This document shows positions 20,465 through 30,266 of a DNA stretch of 64,000 nucleotides, in pieces (within the stretch, counting starts at the first letter, position 1; each line of letters begins with the position of its first letter). This DNA comes from Leguminivora glycinivorella (Eukaryota > Arthropoda > Insecta > Lepidoptera > Tortricidae), in contig NC_062995.1 of the NCBI RefSeq assembly GCF_023078275.1, positions 10,986,917-11,050,916 on the forward strand, given 5' to 3'. Position numbers and translations under genes: made by a program. The notes under the pieces are model-generated. The model searched no databases. It had not been told where the DNA came from and saw nothing but the letters and a program-made list of their open reading frames with translations.

Positions 20465-21336
20465 GACGAACTCCACAGAAGATACCAAGCGGCGGACCCG
20501 AAACCTACAGATGTGCTCACTGTAAATATACGACGGTTCAGAAACTACGCTTAATTAGGCATTTGAGTAAACACACCAGTGAGAGGCCGCACAGGTGTGA
20601 CCAGTGCAACTATACTTGCAGCTTCAAGAGTCGTTTGAAAATTCATTATAGGACACACACCGGGGAAAAGCCATTTAAATGCAATGAGTGCAATTACGCT
20701 TGCAGCTTCAAATATAAATTGGAAGAGCATGTAAGAACACACACGGGTGAAAAGCCATATAAATGCAACCAGTGCAACTACGCTAGCAACTACAAAAAAG
20801 TTTTAAAAGTTCATGTAAGGGCACACACTGAGGAAAAGCCATATAAATGCAACCAGTGCAACTACGCTAGCAACTACAAACAAGATTTAAAAGCTCATGT
20901 AAGGGCACACACTGGCGAAAAGCCATATAAATGCAAGCAGTGTAACTATGCGAGTAGCCACAGACATAGTTTGCTATGTCATGTACGGACACACACTAGG
21001 GAAAAGCCATATAAATGCAACCAGTGCAACTACGCTAGCAGCCAAAAAAGTTCATTGCAAATTCATGTAAGGACACACACCGGTGAAAAGCCATATAAAT
21101 GTGATCACTGTGACTACGCTGGTAGCCGCAAATGTTCATTGGACGTTCATGTAAGGACACACACTGGGGAAAAGCCATATAAATGTGATCAGTGTGCCTT
21201 CGTTAGCAGTTACCATCATGCTTTGCAATATCATGTAAGGATACACACTGGAGAAAAACCATATAAATGCAGCCAGTGTAACTACACTAGTAGCCGAAAA
21301 CACGCTTTGCAAAGACATGTAAGGACACACAGGTGA
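20465..21336 (+). CDS. C2H2 zinc-finger gene A, last exon
   Basis: Starts after 'ttggttgcag' and joins exon 1 in phase 1 (G|GA). It codes 289 residues with ten C2H2 fingers, all with both cysteines and both histidines, mostly linked by T-G-E-K-P-Y. The first two fingers (Y-R-C-A-H-C, H-R-C-D-Q-C) are the least like the rest and are shared with gene B. The role is presumably nuclear DNA binding. The array stops at TGA (21334-21336) because two bases are missing from the standard linker codons: 'cacacaggtgaaaag' replaces 'cacacactggggaaaag'. Finger-like sequence continues beyond the stop in another frame, so the current stop is probably derived. The acidic leader, splice phase and near-identity to B support it as a gene, not a stray array. 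Confidence 0.92.
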
Positions 21337-21530
21337 AAAGCCATATAAATCTGATCAGTGTGACTACGCTAGCAGCTGCAAACATACTTGGCAAGATCAT
21401 GTAAGGACACACACTGGGGAAAAGCCATATAAATGCAATTACGCTAGCAGGCGTAAACAAAATTTGCAATATAAAGTATTAAGGACACACCCTGGAGAAA
21501 AGCTATATGGGTGTGTAATGATTTGTATAA
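21337..21530 (+). pseudogene. Decayed extra fingers downstream of gene A
   Basis: In a shifted frame 21340-21500 reads as two to three degenerate fingers (S-D-Q-C-D-Y-A ... W-Q-D-H-V-R-T-H, then a finger with a deleted C-x-x-C pair). The second has lost about six bases after Y-K-C-N. They show that gene A once had a longer array. The sequence fades into AT-rich DNA after 'gaaaagctatatggg', which recalls the end of gene B. Confidence 0.8.
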
Positions 21531-21798
21531 CTTTTTTTGGTATAGTAATATTTGATATAACAAGATTTGGTATACATTTAAAGAATATAATCACTAATTA
21601 GACATAATCAACATAAGTTATAACAGAATATCTACTGTTATTTTGTATGATCATTATTTCGTATAACACACACCGTTATATGGTATAATTCTCTGTTGAT
21701 ATACGACTAGTGTAATATAACTAGCAAACAATATAAACAATGTTTTAACATCTAACGCATTACTTTCATTCTTTTTTGAAGGGATTACAGTTCTAATT
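21531..21798. other. AT-rich stretch, no gene
   Basis: Short repeated 'gtataa' and 'tgatata' words between gene A's decayed fingers and the minisatellite. Nothing else recognised. Confidence 0.4.
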
Positions 21799-23040
21799 CT
21801 AACCTAACCTACTTTTCTGATAGCAGTAGACTATATGTTTAACACTGTTTAATCACAGTTCTAACCAAACCTACTTTTCTGATAGCAGTAGATATGTTTA
21901 ACACAGTTCTAACCTAACCTACTTTTTTGATAGCAGTAGATATGTTTAACACAGTTTAATCACAGTTCTAACCTAACCTACTTTTCTGATAGCAGTAGAT
22001 ATGTTTAACACTGTTTAATCACAGTTCTAACCTAACCTACTTTTCTGATAGCAGTAGATATGTTTAACACAGTTTAATCACAGTTCTAACCTAACCTACT
22101 TTTCTGATAGCAGTAGATATGTTTAACACAGTTCTAACCTAACCTACTTTTCTGATAGCAGTAGATATGTTTAACACTGTTTAATCACAGTTCTAACCTA
22201 ACCTACTTTTCTGATAGCAGTAGATATGTTTAACACAGTTTAATCACAGTTCTAACCTAACCTACTTTTCTGATAGCAGTAGATATGTTTAACACAGTTC
22301 TAACCTAACCTACTTTTCTGATAGCAGTAGATATGTTTAACACAGTTTAATCACAGTTCTAACCTAACCTACTTTTCTGATAGCAGTAGATATGTTTAAC
22401 ACAGTTCTAACCTAACCTACTTTTCTGATAGCAGTAGATATGTTTAACACAGTTTAATCACAGTTCTAACCTAACCTACTTTTCTGATAGCAGTAGATAT
22501 GTTTAACACAGTTTAATCACAGTTCTAACCTAACCTACTTTTCTGATAGCAGTAGATATGTTTAACACAGTTTAATCACAGTTCTAACCTAACCTACTTT
22601 TCTGATAGCAGTAGATATGTTTAACACAGTTCTAACCTAACCTACTTTTCTGATAGCAGTAGATATGTTTAACACAGTTTAATCACAGTTCTAACCTAAC
22701 CTACTTTTCTGATAGCAGTAGATATGTTTAACACAGTTTAATCACAGTTCTAACCTAACCTACTTTTCTGATAGCAGTAGATATGTTTAACACAGTTTAA
22801 TCACAGTTCTAACCTAACCTACTTTTCTGATAGCAGTAGATATGTTTAACACAGTTTAATCACAGTTCTAACCTTACCTACTTTTCTGATAGCAGTAGAT
22901 ATGTTTAACACAGTTCTAACCTAACCTACTTTTCTGATAGCAGTAGATATGTTTAACACAGTTTAGTCACAGTTCTAACCTAACCTATTTTCTGGTAGAA
23001 GCTCGTTGTGTGTAGGGGTCACAGTTCTACCCTAATCTAC
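21799..23040. repeat. 22-copy 48/59 bp minisatellite with CCTAA runs
   Basis: 22 unit starts ('ctaacctaac') were counted at 21799, 21861, 21909 and onward to 22975. Units are short (48 bp) or long (59 bp); the long form adds 'taatcacagtt' at the end, and the first unit is 62 bp. The order is L S L L L S L L S L S L L L S L L L L S L before the last unit. Units are nearly identical except at the two ends of the array, where substitutions gather. Each unit holds ctaacctaaccta, about 2.6 copies of the insect telomere repeat (CCTAA)n. Position is directly downstream of gene A. Confidence 0.97.
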
Positions 23041-23104
23041 TTTTCTGGTATACTCTGTCAACCAAGTTTGTCAGTAAATAAGAACAAAGAAAACTATATT
23101 TCTA

Positions 23105-23226
23105 ATATTTCTAATGGGGTGGCAATGCGCATGTGACACTGTTTGAGTTGCAGGCGTCCATAGGTTACGGTGACCGCTTTACATCAGGCGGGCCGTATAC
23201 TTGTTTGCCACCGACGTAGTATAAAA
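23105..23226 (-). repeat. Inverted copy of the 11538 dispersed element
   Basis: 'gtttgccaccgacgtagtat' ends the copy at about 23220 before an A17 run; 'gttgcaggcgtccatagg' is internal. Same element as 11538-11660, opposite orientation. Confidence 0.65.
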
Positions 23227-23365
23227 AAAAAAAAAAAAAAATAAAATATATGCATCCTTTTCTTTACAGTGCTAGAGAAAAGGATACCTATAGTTTTCTT
23301 AGTTCTTATTTACTGACAGACTTATTTGACAGAATATAAATGATGGATCTAATTTATTGTTTTTT

Positions 23366-24500
23366 TTAGGGTTCCGTACCTCAAAGAGGAAAAACGGAAC
23401 CCTTATAGGATCACTCGTGTGTCTGTCTGTCCGTCATCACAGCCAATTTTCTACGAAACTACTGAACCGATTTACTTGAAATTTGGCACGCATATGTAAA
23501 TCTGTGGCCCAAAGACGGAAATGTAATTTAAATTAAGAAAATTTAATCATAGGGGCCACTTTTGGGGGGTAAAAGTGAAAATTAAAAATCAACGCTTTAT
23601 AAACTATATTGTGTTACATATCAAATGAAAAAGCATTTTATGGGTATCTCAAGTATATTTTTTTATATTTATTATTTAGGTAATTTTCAAGTTATTCAAG
23701 AAAATAAATAAATAAATAAAATAAAATAAAAATAAAAAGCCTTTTTATTCCATAAACACTTTACAAAATTTTCCTTATTAACTAAATTTAAATATAAAGT
23801 ATATTAGTGGTTAGGACCCCTTCCGGGTATAGGCCTCCTCCAACCTCTTCCACCGTTCTCGGTCTTGTGCCTCTGTGAGCCAGTTGCTCGACACTGCCTC
23901 AATGTCGTCTGCCCAGCGAGCGCGGGGCCGCCCTGATCCTCGTTTGCCAAACGGGCCTTTCCAGATGGTAAGTCGTTTTGCCCATTTGTCATCTGGCATC
24001 CTCGCGACGTGACCTGCCCATTGCCATTTGAGTTTTAATGAGTGCTCGAGGGCATCGATTATTTTTGTTTTTTCCCGTATGTTCTTATGTCGTATACGAC
24101 ATAAGAATATTCAAGAAAATAGGCAAAAAATTACCATTCCCCCCATTATCTCCGAAACTACTAAGCGTAAAATTTTCAAAAAAATACACAAGATAGCCCT
24201 CTGTAGATTACAGGAAAACTTATTAGAAATCTAGAGTCAAGCGTAAGTCGGACTTAAGAGAAAAAAACTCAAATTAAGGTTTTCACTCACTGCCGCTGCA
24301 AGGAGTTACCAAATTTCTTGAAATTGTGTGAGCGCGTTTGAATATTATATATAAACTCACTTCTGTTTCGTTTTGTTGAAAATATCGATTATTTTGCAAA
24401 ACTGACTTAAGTTCCAACTAAAAAAGAGGCGCTTAAGCCCTTCTTGTAGTGTACGAAACCCTTACAACGCGAGTAGAACTCGCACTTGGCCGGTTTTTTA
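23366..24500 (-). mobile_element. 'ggttccgta' dispersed element with nested LINE
   Basis: Starts 'agggttccgtacctcaaaga' with 'gtctgtctgtccgtc' and ends 'aactcgcacttggccggttt', the inverse orientation of the 3272-4127 element. It is split by a 401 bp LINE fragment at 23707-24107 flanked by an exact 14 bp duplication. Non-coding otherwise. Confidence 0.65.
23707..24107 (-). mobile_element. RTE-like LINE 3' end with 14 bp target duplication
   Basis: The minus strand codes the C-terminus of an RTE-type ORF (L-K-W-Q-W-A-G-H-V-A-R-M, R-G-R-P-R ... R-W-A-D-D-I, D-R-E-R-W-K-R-L-E-E-A-Y), open from about 24068 to 23804. The 3' end is the AT-rich (TAAA/TTTAT)n stretch at 23707-23745. The duplication 'tattcaagaaaata' is exact at 23693-23706 and 24108-24121. 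The 5' truncation point (24082-24107) is a perfect 26 bp palindrome centred on 'cgtatacg'. A clean, probably recent 5'-truncated insertion. Confidence 0.88.
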
Positions 24501-24619
24501 TTCTTACCGTGCTTTAGAAGAAATTAGTGTTATACAATTAATTTATTATCGGAAATAAGCATTATACTCAATGTATGTTATAATAAATGGTATTCGATAA
24601 AATGAGCATTATATTAATA

Positions 24620-24765
24620 TGTCATTACCTAAAGGTTGTCTGGTAGAGATAGCTTCTTAGCGATAAGACCGCCTTTTGTTACCTAGTTATTAAGCGTGAT
24701 CCATCTTTTGTGTATTTTTTTGCTGTATGGTGCACAATAAAGAATATTATTTATTTTATTTATTT
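24620..24765 (+). mobile_element. LINE 3' end
   Basis: 'gcttcttagcgataagaccg' and 'ctgtatggtgcacaataaag' followed by (TTTAT)n. The complement of the same 3' terminus is at 16611-16765. Probably RTE-type; no ORF. Confidence 0.65.
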
Positions 24766-24779
24766 ATATGTTGTTATAT

Positions 24780-24960
24780 GATTCCATAATTATATCACAT
24801 GATCTGATCCGGGGGGGGGCATAAGCCTTCGGTGGAAAAATTTCGACCCTTGCTTTCGTGATCATACGCTGGTTCGATTCCAGCTCGAAACACTCTGAGG
24901 CCTTGGTCACTTTTTCTTTGTATATGAAATTTATTTAATGTTGATCGTTATTACGACTAA
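24780..24960 (+). mobile_element. tRNA-like SINE fragment
   Basis: Only the B-box region 'ctggttcgattccagctcg' is tRNA-like, followed by 'ggccttggtcactttttctt' and an AT-rich tail. The layout resembles the SINEs at 46609 and 46929. No intact tRNA fold was found. Confidence 0.45.
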
Positions 24961-24999
24961 AAATATATCAAAAACAGTTATATCGACCGTTAAGCACCC

Positions 25000-25090
25000 A
25001 AGCCATATAAATCCAACCAGTGTAGTTACGGTGACAGCCGAAAAAGTCGATTGCTAGATCATGTAAGGACACACACTGGTTAAAAGCCAT
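25000..25090 (+). pseudogene. Orphan zinc-finger relic of gene A
   Basis: One degenerate C2H2 finger: K-P-Y-K-S-N-Q-C-S-Y-G-D-S ... L-L-D-H-V-R-T-H-T-G followed by a stop in the linker. The first Cys has become Ser. It is 3.5 kb beyond gene A's decayed fingers, same strand, and closest in wording to A/B fingers. The minisatellite and TEs between 21.5 and 25.0 kb probably split the old array. Confidence 0.8.
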
Positions 25091-25114
25091 AAGTAAAAAT
25101 TTTAAAAATATTAC

Positions 25115-25243
25115 CAGTAGGCCTAGCACATGATGGCCGCGGGAGTATGTCGCCGCGAGATAGATGACACGTCTTTGTCTAATTGTATTAATGGCATAAG
25201 GACAGGTAGTCTATCTCGCGGCCATCATGTGCTAGGCCTGCTG
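25115..25243. mobile_element. Palindromic MITE
   Basis: Ends 'cagtaggcctagcacatgat' at 25115 and its complement up to 25243; an internal 'gccgcgagatag' is repeated in both arms. 129 bp, non-coding. Confidence 0.8.
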
Positions 25244-25275
25244 TGCACCTACGCTTGCAAGCGATATAGTAGGTA

Positions 25276-25584
25276 CATTACGATACAAGTGCGTAAAAAA
25301 GAAAGTTCGAAACGAGTGGCGATAAATTAAAACACGACCGAAGGGAGTGTTTTTAATCGACATGAGTTACGAATTTCCTTTTCGCACGTGTATCGTACGA
25401 CGTTTTTCAGTACAGGTGGCCCTTCGAAGTTTCGACCTGACATAATATAATGGACTACTTCTCGCACTAGTGCGTAAAAAAAACAGGCTCATCTGTACTG
25501 AAAAACGTCGTACGATATACATGCGAAAAGGAAATTTTAATTTATTGCCACTCGTTTCGTTTTTTACGCACTTTTATCGTAATG
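25276..25584. mobile_element. MITE family member with inverted arms
   Basis: 'cattacgata' opens and 'tatcgtaatg' closes it; arms share 'gaaacgagtggcgataaatt' and 'gtatcgtacgacgtttttca' in opposite orientation. A related, rearranged copy lies at 40421-40795. Confidence 0.75.
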
Positions 25585-25687
25585 GAGGCCGGTAATCAAG
25601 GGGTTGCCGGTTTAGTAGTTATTGACGGATAGGAATACGAACCCAGCAAGTCCTTTACATGGCGAATAAGTAGGTATAAATAATAAA

Positions 25688-25745
25688 ATGAAAAATAAAC
25701 GACCAAGCGCGAGTCGGATTCGCGCACCGAGGTTTTTGTACAAAC
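25688..25745 (+). repeat. Fragment of the 'agtcggactcgcgcaccga' element
   Basis: 'accaagcgcgagtcggattc' and 'gcaccgaggtttttgtac' match the start of the 3272-4127 element. It is only about 60 bp and is cut by the MITE at 25752. Confidence 0.6.
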
Positions 25746-25751
25746 CTGTAG

Positions 25752-25837
25752 GTACAGTCAGCTGCAGAGAAAAGGAGACCCCCTGCCATACAAATTTGTT
25801 TGCAAGGGGATCTATTTTTCTCTGCAGCTGACTGTAC
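25752..25837. mobile_element. 86 bp hairpin MITE
   Basis: Perfect 21 bp inverted ends starting 'gtacagtcagctgcagaga' (25752-25772 and 25817-25837), and partial pairing within. Non-coding. Confidence 0.85.
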
Positions 25838-25890
25838 ATGTTTATTATAATGGTGTAAGTAATAACTTATGGTTTTTGCATTTTTTATTA

Positions 25891-26100
25891 CATTAGGGGG
25901 CGTCCATTAATCGCGTCATACGTTTTTGGCTTATTTTAGACCCCCCCCCTCCCCCATGGTGATCTTTGGTGATATTTTCAGGACCCCCCCCCCCCCTGGC
26001 CAATATGACGTGTAATTTTTTGGCAACTTAAGTAGACTTTTTTCCAACCCACGAATCAACCAAATCTTGGCGCGAAATTCAAATTTTCTATGAGAATTAA
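25891..26100 (+). repeat. Dispersed 'gggggcgtccattaatcgcg' element, C-rich
   Basis: Begins 'tagggggcgtccattaatcg' and carries two C-runs (25941-25956 and 25983-25998) separated by 'atggtgatctttggtgata'. An inverted partial copy is at 28340-28437, so the two could be ends of one larger inserted unit or independent copies. Confidence 0.55.
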
Positions 26101-26582
26101 ACCTTCGCCCCGTCATTTTTAGTGCGTTTTCACATTATCCGATCCGATATCGGATGTAAGACCGATATCCCCTACATTTAAGCCGCCATCTTGGATTTTT
26201 GCTTTAGAAATCCTTCCGACATCCGATATCTTATACGTATTTCAAAAATATAATGTTTTTAATAATTTTCAGTCAAGTAATTTAAGAAAACAGGCAAAAA
26301 TGACCATTCCCTTATCTCCGAAACTAATTAGCATACATTTTTCAAAACATTACCGAGTAAGACTTTAATGTATAGCTTACAACAATACCTATTAGAAAAT
26401 ATATAGTCAAGCCTAAATTGGACTTAAAAGAAAAAAACTCAAATTACGAATTTCACTCATGGGGCTGCAAGGAGTTACCAAATCTTTTGAAAGTGTTGAG
26501 TGCGTTTTAATATTACATGTACATTCATTTTTGTTTCGTCTTTTTAGGGTTCCGTAGTCAACTAGGAACCCTGATAGTTTCG

Positions 26583-26668
26583 CCATGTCTGTCTGTCTGT
26601 CTGTCCGTTCGTCCGTCCGTCCGTCCGTCCGTCCGCCCGTCCGTCCGTCCGCCCGTCCGTCCGTCCGC
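26583..26668. repeat. (GTCC/GTCT)n microsatellite
   Basis: About 20 tetranucleotide units 'gtccgtccgtcc' with GTCT at the left and GCCC variants. It is an expansion of the 'ctgtctgtccgtc' motif typical of the surrounding dispersed element. Confidence 0.9.
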
Positions 26669-26734
26669 GGTCAGTGACCCTTGGCACTAGAAAGCTGAAA
26701 TTTGGTACCAATATGTATATCAATCACGCCAACA

Positions 26735-27316
26735 AAGTGGTAAAATAAAAAGTGAATAAAGGTTGAGGGAGGCGATGGCTGAGATACGCGTCATACTCGT
26801 GAACGGGTGCCGTCTGTGAAGACCGGTCTGTTTAAGCTTACATAACTTAGTAACTTTAATTCTAATTTTTATTAAATTAGGACACTTTGTTCGGTTGTCG
26901 TTTGTTTCCTTTCTTTTAGTGAATATTTTAAATATATGATTTTGACTCATGGAGACCATATACATCTCTAAGGAGAATTAGATTAAGTAGATATACATTT
27001 TATTTTTAGTTGTGACTTTTAGAGTCATTTGCACCTCTAAAGTAATTTTAGACTTTTTTTTTTGTATTTGTACTTTTTATATTAAAATTTAGTGTAGTTC
27101 TTGGTTGTAATTCGACATTTAGAGACCTTCTACATCTCTAATTAATTGTATAGAGTTAACTTTAGTTAGAACTTAGAATTAGTATATAATAGTATCAATT
27201 GTAATTTCAACTCAATTTTAAATATTTTTTTAAATACCTATGTACATGTGACGTGTAAAAGTGCCCCTGTGGCCTATTTGCTGAATAAATTATTTTGATT
27301 TTGATTTTGATTTTGA
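26735..27316 (+). mobile_element. LINE 3' UTR fragment
   Basis: AT-rich non-coding sequence ending 'gctgaataaattattttgat' and a (TTTTGA)4 tail at about 27290-27316. It has three copies of a weak 'gag-acc-tat/tct-acatctcta' motif (26950, 27025, 27125). No ORF remains. Confidence 0.5.
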
Positions 27317-27823
27317 GTGGAAAAAAATGTTTTATAAGGGTACCCCCCTTACATGTAAAGTGGGGACTGGTTTTTTTTTTCATTCCAACCCCAACGTTTG
27401 ATATATTGTTGGATAGGTATTTAAAAATGAATAAGGGTTTACTAAAATCGTTTTTTGTTAATATTTATATTTTCTTAAATAATCGCTCCTAAAGGAAAAA
27501 AAAGTGTCCCCGCCCCCCTCTAACTATTGAACCATATGTTTAAAAAATATGAAAAAAATCACAAAAGTAGAACTTTATAAAGACTTTCTAGGAAAATTAT
27601 TTTGAACTTGATAGGTTCAGTAGTTTTTGAGAAAAATACGGAAAACTACGGAACCCTACACTGAGCGTGGCCCGACACGCTCTTGGCCGGTTTTTTTTAT
27701 AAATTGTTCAAAATATTATTATTTTATTTTCAAAAATGACTTAGCGCCTCCAGAAGGCGCTTAAGCTCTTCTTGTGATGTAACCCTTGCAACACGAGTCC
27801 AACTCACACTTGGCCGGTTTTTA

Positions 27824-28060
27824 AGTGTTATGGCTCGTCTATGATTCCGCCAACATCAAGGTTTAGAAAGGCACGCGTTTTTTGAAGACAGTTAGCCGGT
27901 GAGCTCTACATTTGTCAAATTTGCCGCCTTTTTTCAGTGCCATGATTAGGTTGACCAACTATAACCAACTGTCCGTGTACACGTGATGAGGGCAAACTAA
28001 AAAAATCTTTGAGAATTAAAAATAACCGACTGCACAGTGCACACAGCTCTTTTTTTCTCA
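27824..28060. other. No gene seen
   Basis: Mixed-composition intergenic sequence between nested repeats and a LINE 3' end. Nothing recognised. Confidence 0.35.
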
Positions 28061-28220
28061 CTTGATGGTCTCATCGGAAGATCAGCGCTGGAAGTTACCA
28101 GCAACACGCTGAGATGAGGCCATTTCGTGGCACTTCATTCCGTTCTGTTTGTTTTGTAATGTGTAATTAATCTTGATTGTGTTCACGAATAAATTATATT
28201 ATATTATATTCTATTCTGAT
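28060..28220 (+). mobile_element. LINE 3' end (TTATA)n
   Basis: Second copy of the 13320-13520 3' terminus: 'ggaagatcagcgctggaagt', 'ggccatttcgtggcac', then 'cacgaataaattatatta' and a tandem tail. No coding sequence. Confidence 0.7.
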
Positions 28221-28339
28221 CTCTTTGCACTGCACAACGCAAGTTCTGACTTCTGACTGTAAAAGTTGATATAAAAATAGCTCAGAAATATGATTTTTTC
28301 TTTACGTTAGTGTAACAAAAAAATACACGTGATATGTTC

Positions 28340-28437
28340 CTAACCCCCCCACCCCCCATGGTGATATTTGGTGATTTTTTCATGACCCCCTCCCCCCCCC
28401 TATGCAGTATGACGCGATTAATGGACGCCCCCTTACT
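28340..28437 (-). repeat. Inverted copy of the 25891 element
   Basis: C-runs with 'atggtgatatttggtgattt' and the end 'gacgcgattaatggacgccc', complementary to 25891-26000. Confidence 0.6.
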
Positions 28438-28555
28438 TTAGCACACTTCGAACCCTTGCGATCAAATATATGAAAGAGGCGCGTTCCTAACACACAGTCT
28501 AAGCTCGTGTAGATGAACGCGTCCTATGCTAGTCTAATAGTAGAGGATCTAATAT

Positions 28556-29310
28556 ATATCTAAGCTCGATCTTCACCGACGTGTTAACCAGATAAAAATA
28601 ATATTTTATAAAATAAGTTTCTAAACATGCCTTAATATGGCAACCTCAATAAAAATGGTCAAGATTACTTTTTAAAAATCTTTGAAAAATAAACATTTTT
28701 ACTAATTTCACCGACGTGTTTACCAAATGAAACAAACTCCAGTAGAAAGTGTACTCTGATACACAATATGCAGCACCTCAGTTGCTTACCTTTTTTTGGT
28801 TCCTAAGACCTGGCAGCCGCTGTCAAACAGGTAAGTTGATGGTAGTAGTTGCACCCTTTTGTTAACAAATCCGGGCAAGTCTTAAAATGAGGCCAACTTA
28901 ATTTAAATAAAGTAGTATAAGGTTGCCTGAGAAAAATTGGTCATAAATCCTAGTTGGCAGACTTTTAAGTTAAAAAATTCGGAGCAAAATCCATGTATAA
29001 GTTCCGTAATATCACAGAATATATAATAGTACAAGTACAGAAGGCTCACTCCTTTGATGTTCACAAAACGCCGCCATTCTAAATTCTTACCTACGTTAAC
29101 AAACGGACCGCACGTGTGCAGACGACATTGAATTCTATTGCGCCGCGCGAAGGTCGTCGCCACTGAATGGGCCGCGAACTCGCGGCCGCCGGCATGTACT
29201 TGTAGCGCGGCGAAAGGATCGCGGAGTGAGCCGCCCCTGGTAATATTTAAGCTCGATCCTCACCAACGTGTTAATCAGGTGAAAATAATATTTTATTAAA
29301 TAAGTTTCTG
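28556..29310. repeat. Direct repeats of about 60 bp
   Basis: 'aagctcgatcttcaccgacg' followed by 'aaataatattttat' at 28562-28622 recurs with a few changes at 29250-29308; a shorter third piece is near 28706. The interval includes GC-rich 29100-29235 with a NotI-type 'gcggccgc'. No gene. Confidence 0.5.
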
Positions 29311-29637
29311 CTTGTGTGGTGACGGGTTAAGAATTTCACCACTCCCTTTCTTCCCGTGGGTGTCGTAAAAGGCGACTATGGGATATGGGTTAAATTGTGG
29401 CGTAGGCGAGAGTTTGGCAACCTGTCACTGCAGTGTCAGTTTCGTTTCCTTTCAACTCCTTATTTGCCAAGAGTGGCACTGAAGCTTTAGTAGTTTCATG
29501 TGCTCTGCCTACCCCTTTATACACGCACGTGCACGTGATTTCTTAAGTGAAGATAGTTGAAGGGATGGAGAGTGACATAGGCTGCTTTTTGTCTCTTTCT
29601 AACGCGAGCGAAGCCGCGAGCAAAAGCTAGTAATAAA
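29310..29637 (-). mobile_element. Dispersed repeat pair (minus)
   Basis: 29530-29637 is the complement of the left part of the 3186 element (ends 'cgcgagcaaaagctagta'). 29310-29520 is a different dispersed segment with 'ttcccgtgggtgtcgtaaaa' and 'ggcactgaagctttagtagt', probably an RTE-type LINE non-coding part. No ORF. Confidence 0.5.
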
Positions 29638-29990
29638 TAAATAAAATAAAAATTATTTATTTTCAGATAACCAAGATCCATATATTGTTAGTCAAACAGA
29701 ACACTTAAAAACGATACATATTAGTAATTTACATAACTAAACGTAAAATTCCAAATTACATTTTTTTGGCCGTGAGACATGTAGGTCGGTATATCGGCGA
29801 AGAATATCCGAATCCCACCTCTCTGCTATCATTGTCAGAATACTATTTTAGCTTGCCCTCATCCGCAACACCACTGATGCCGTCTGCTTCCGCACTATGC
29901 CATAAAAGTCATCTACATTAGCATCGGCAAACATTCCAGAGGCGCTTCAGAATCTAGGAAGCCCAAACAGCACTCTGAAATAGTTATTTG
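29638..29990 (-). mobile_element. LINE ORF2 C-terminal relic
   Basis: The minus strand 29985-29765 reads F-R-V-L-F-G-L-P-R-F, stop, S-A-S-G-M-F-A-D-A-N-V-D-D-F-Y ... R-A-S, stop, N-S-I-L-T-M-I-A-E-R-W-D-S-D, a segment typical of the region after the LINE thumb domain. Two in-frame stops make it dead. A (TTTAT)n tail at 29638-29665 is its 3' end. Confidence 0.65.
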
Positions 29991-29998
29991 TTATACAA

Positions 29999-30145
29999 GG
30001 GGGCAAAGTTGTATTTTAACGCCGAGTGCGGAACTGAAAAACGAGCAAGCGAAAGGATTCTATAGTGAAGTAGTTCGAGAATAGAATCCTGAGCTTGGCG
30101 AGTTTTTCAATACACGAGAAGTAAAATACATTTGCACCCGTGTGT
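29999..30145. mobile_element. MITE-like inverted repeat
   Basis: 'gggggcaaagttgtatttta' at 29999 and 'taaaatacatttgcaccc' at 30123-30140 form imperfect inverted ends around a 100 bp core containing a second dyad ('ggattctat'/'atagaatcc'). Confidence 0.55.
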
Positions 30146-30266
30146 AACACAAAACTTTTCCCCTCACTATAGCGAGGAAAGTACAACAAAAAAACGCGTT
30201 TATCACTGTTTCAGTAGTTCTACAGGTGTTAAAATGAGGTTTACAGCTATCTGGGCATTTAATTTC

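Larger units (their letters stand above)
26265..27823 (-). mobile_element. Three-level nested dispersed elements
   Basis: The outer copy (26265-26546 and about 27701-27823, ending 'aactcacacttggccggttt') is the same family as 23366-24500. A second family member fills 26547-27700, from 'ttagggttccgtagtcaact' to 'acgctcttggccggtttt'. Inside that, about 26735-27316 is a LINE 3' UTR ending in (TTTTGA)n. None codes for protein. Confidence 0.65.

Noticed and set aside
21799..23040. CRISPR-like array of regular repeats
   Set aside because: The units are contiguous with no unique spacers; it is a tandem minisatellite in an animal genome.
25130..25330. 66-codon ORF starting M-M-A-A-G-V-C
   Set aside because: It lies across a palindromic MITE and its flank; the coding look is a by-product.
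28556..29310. Solo LTR retrotransposon bounded by about 60 bp direct repeats
   Set aside because: The repeats are short and divergent, lack TG...CA ends and a primer-binding site, and a third partial copy lies between them.
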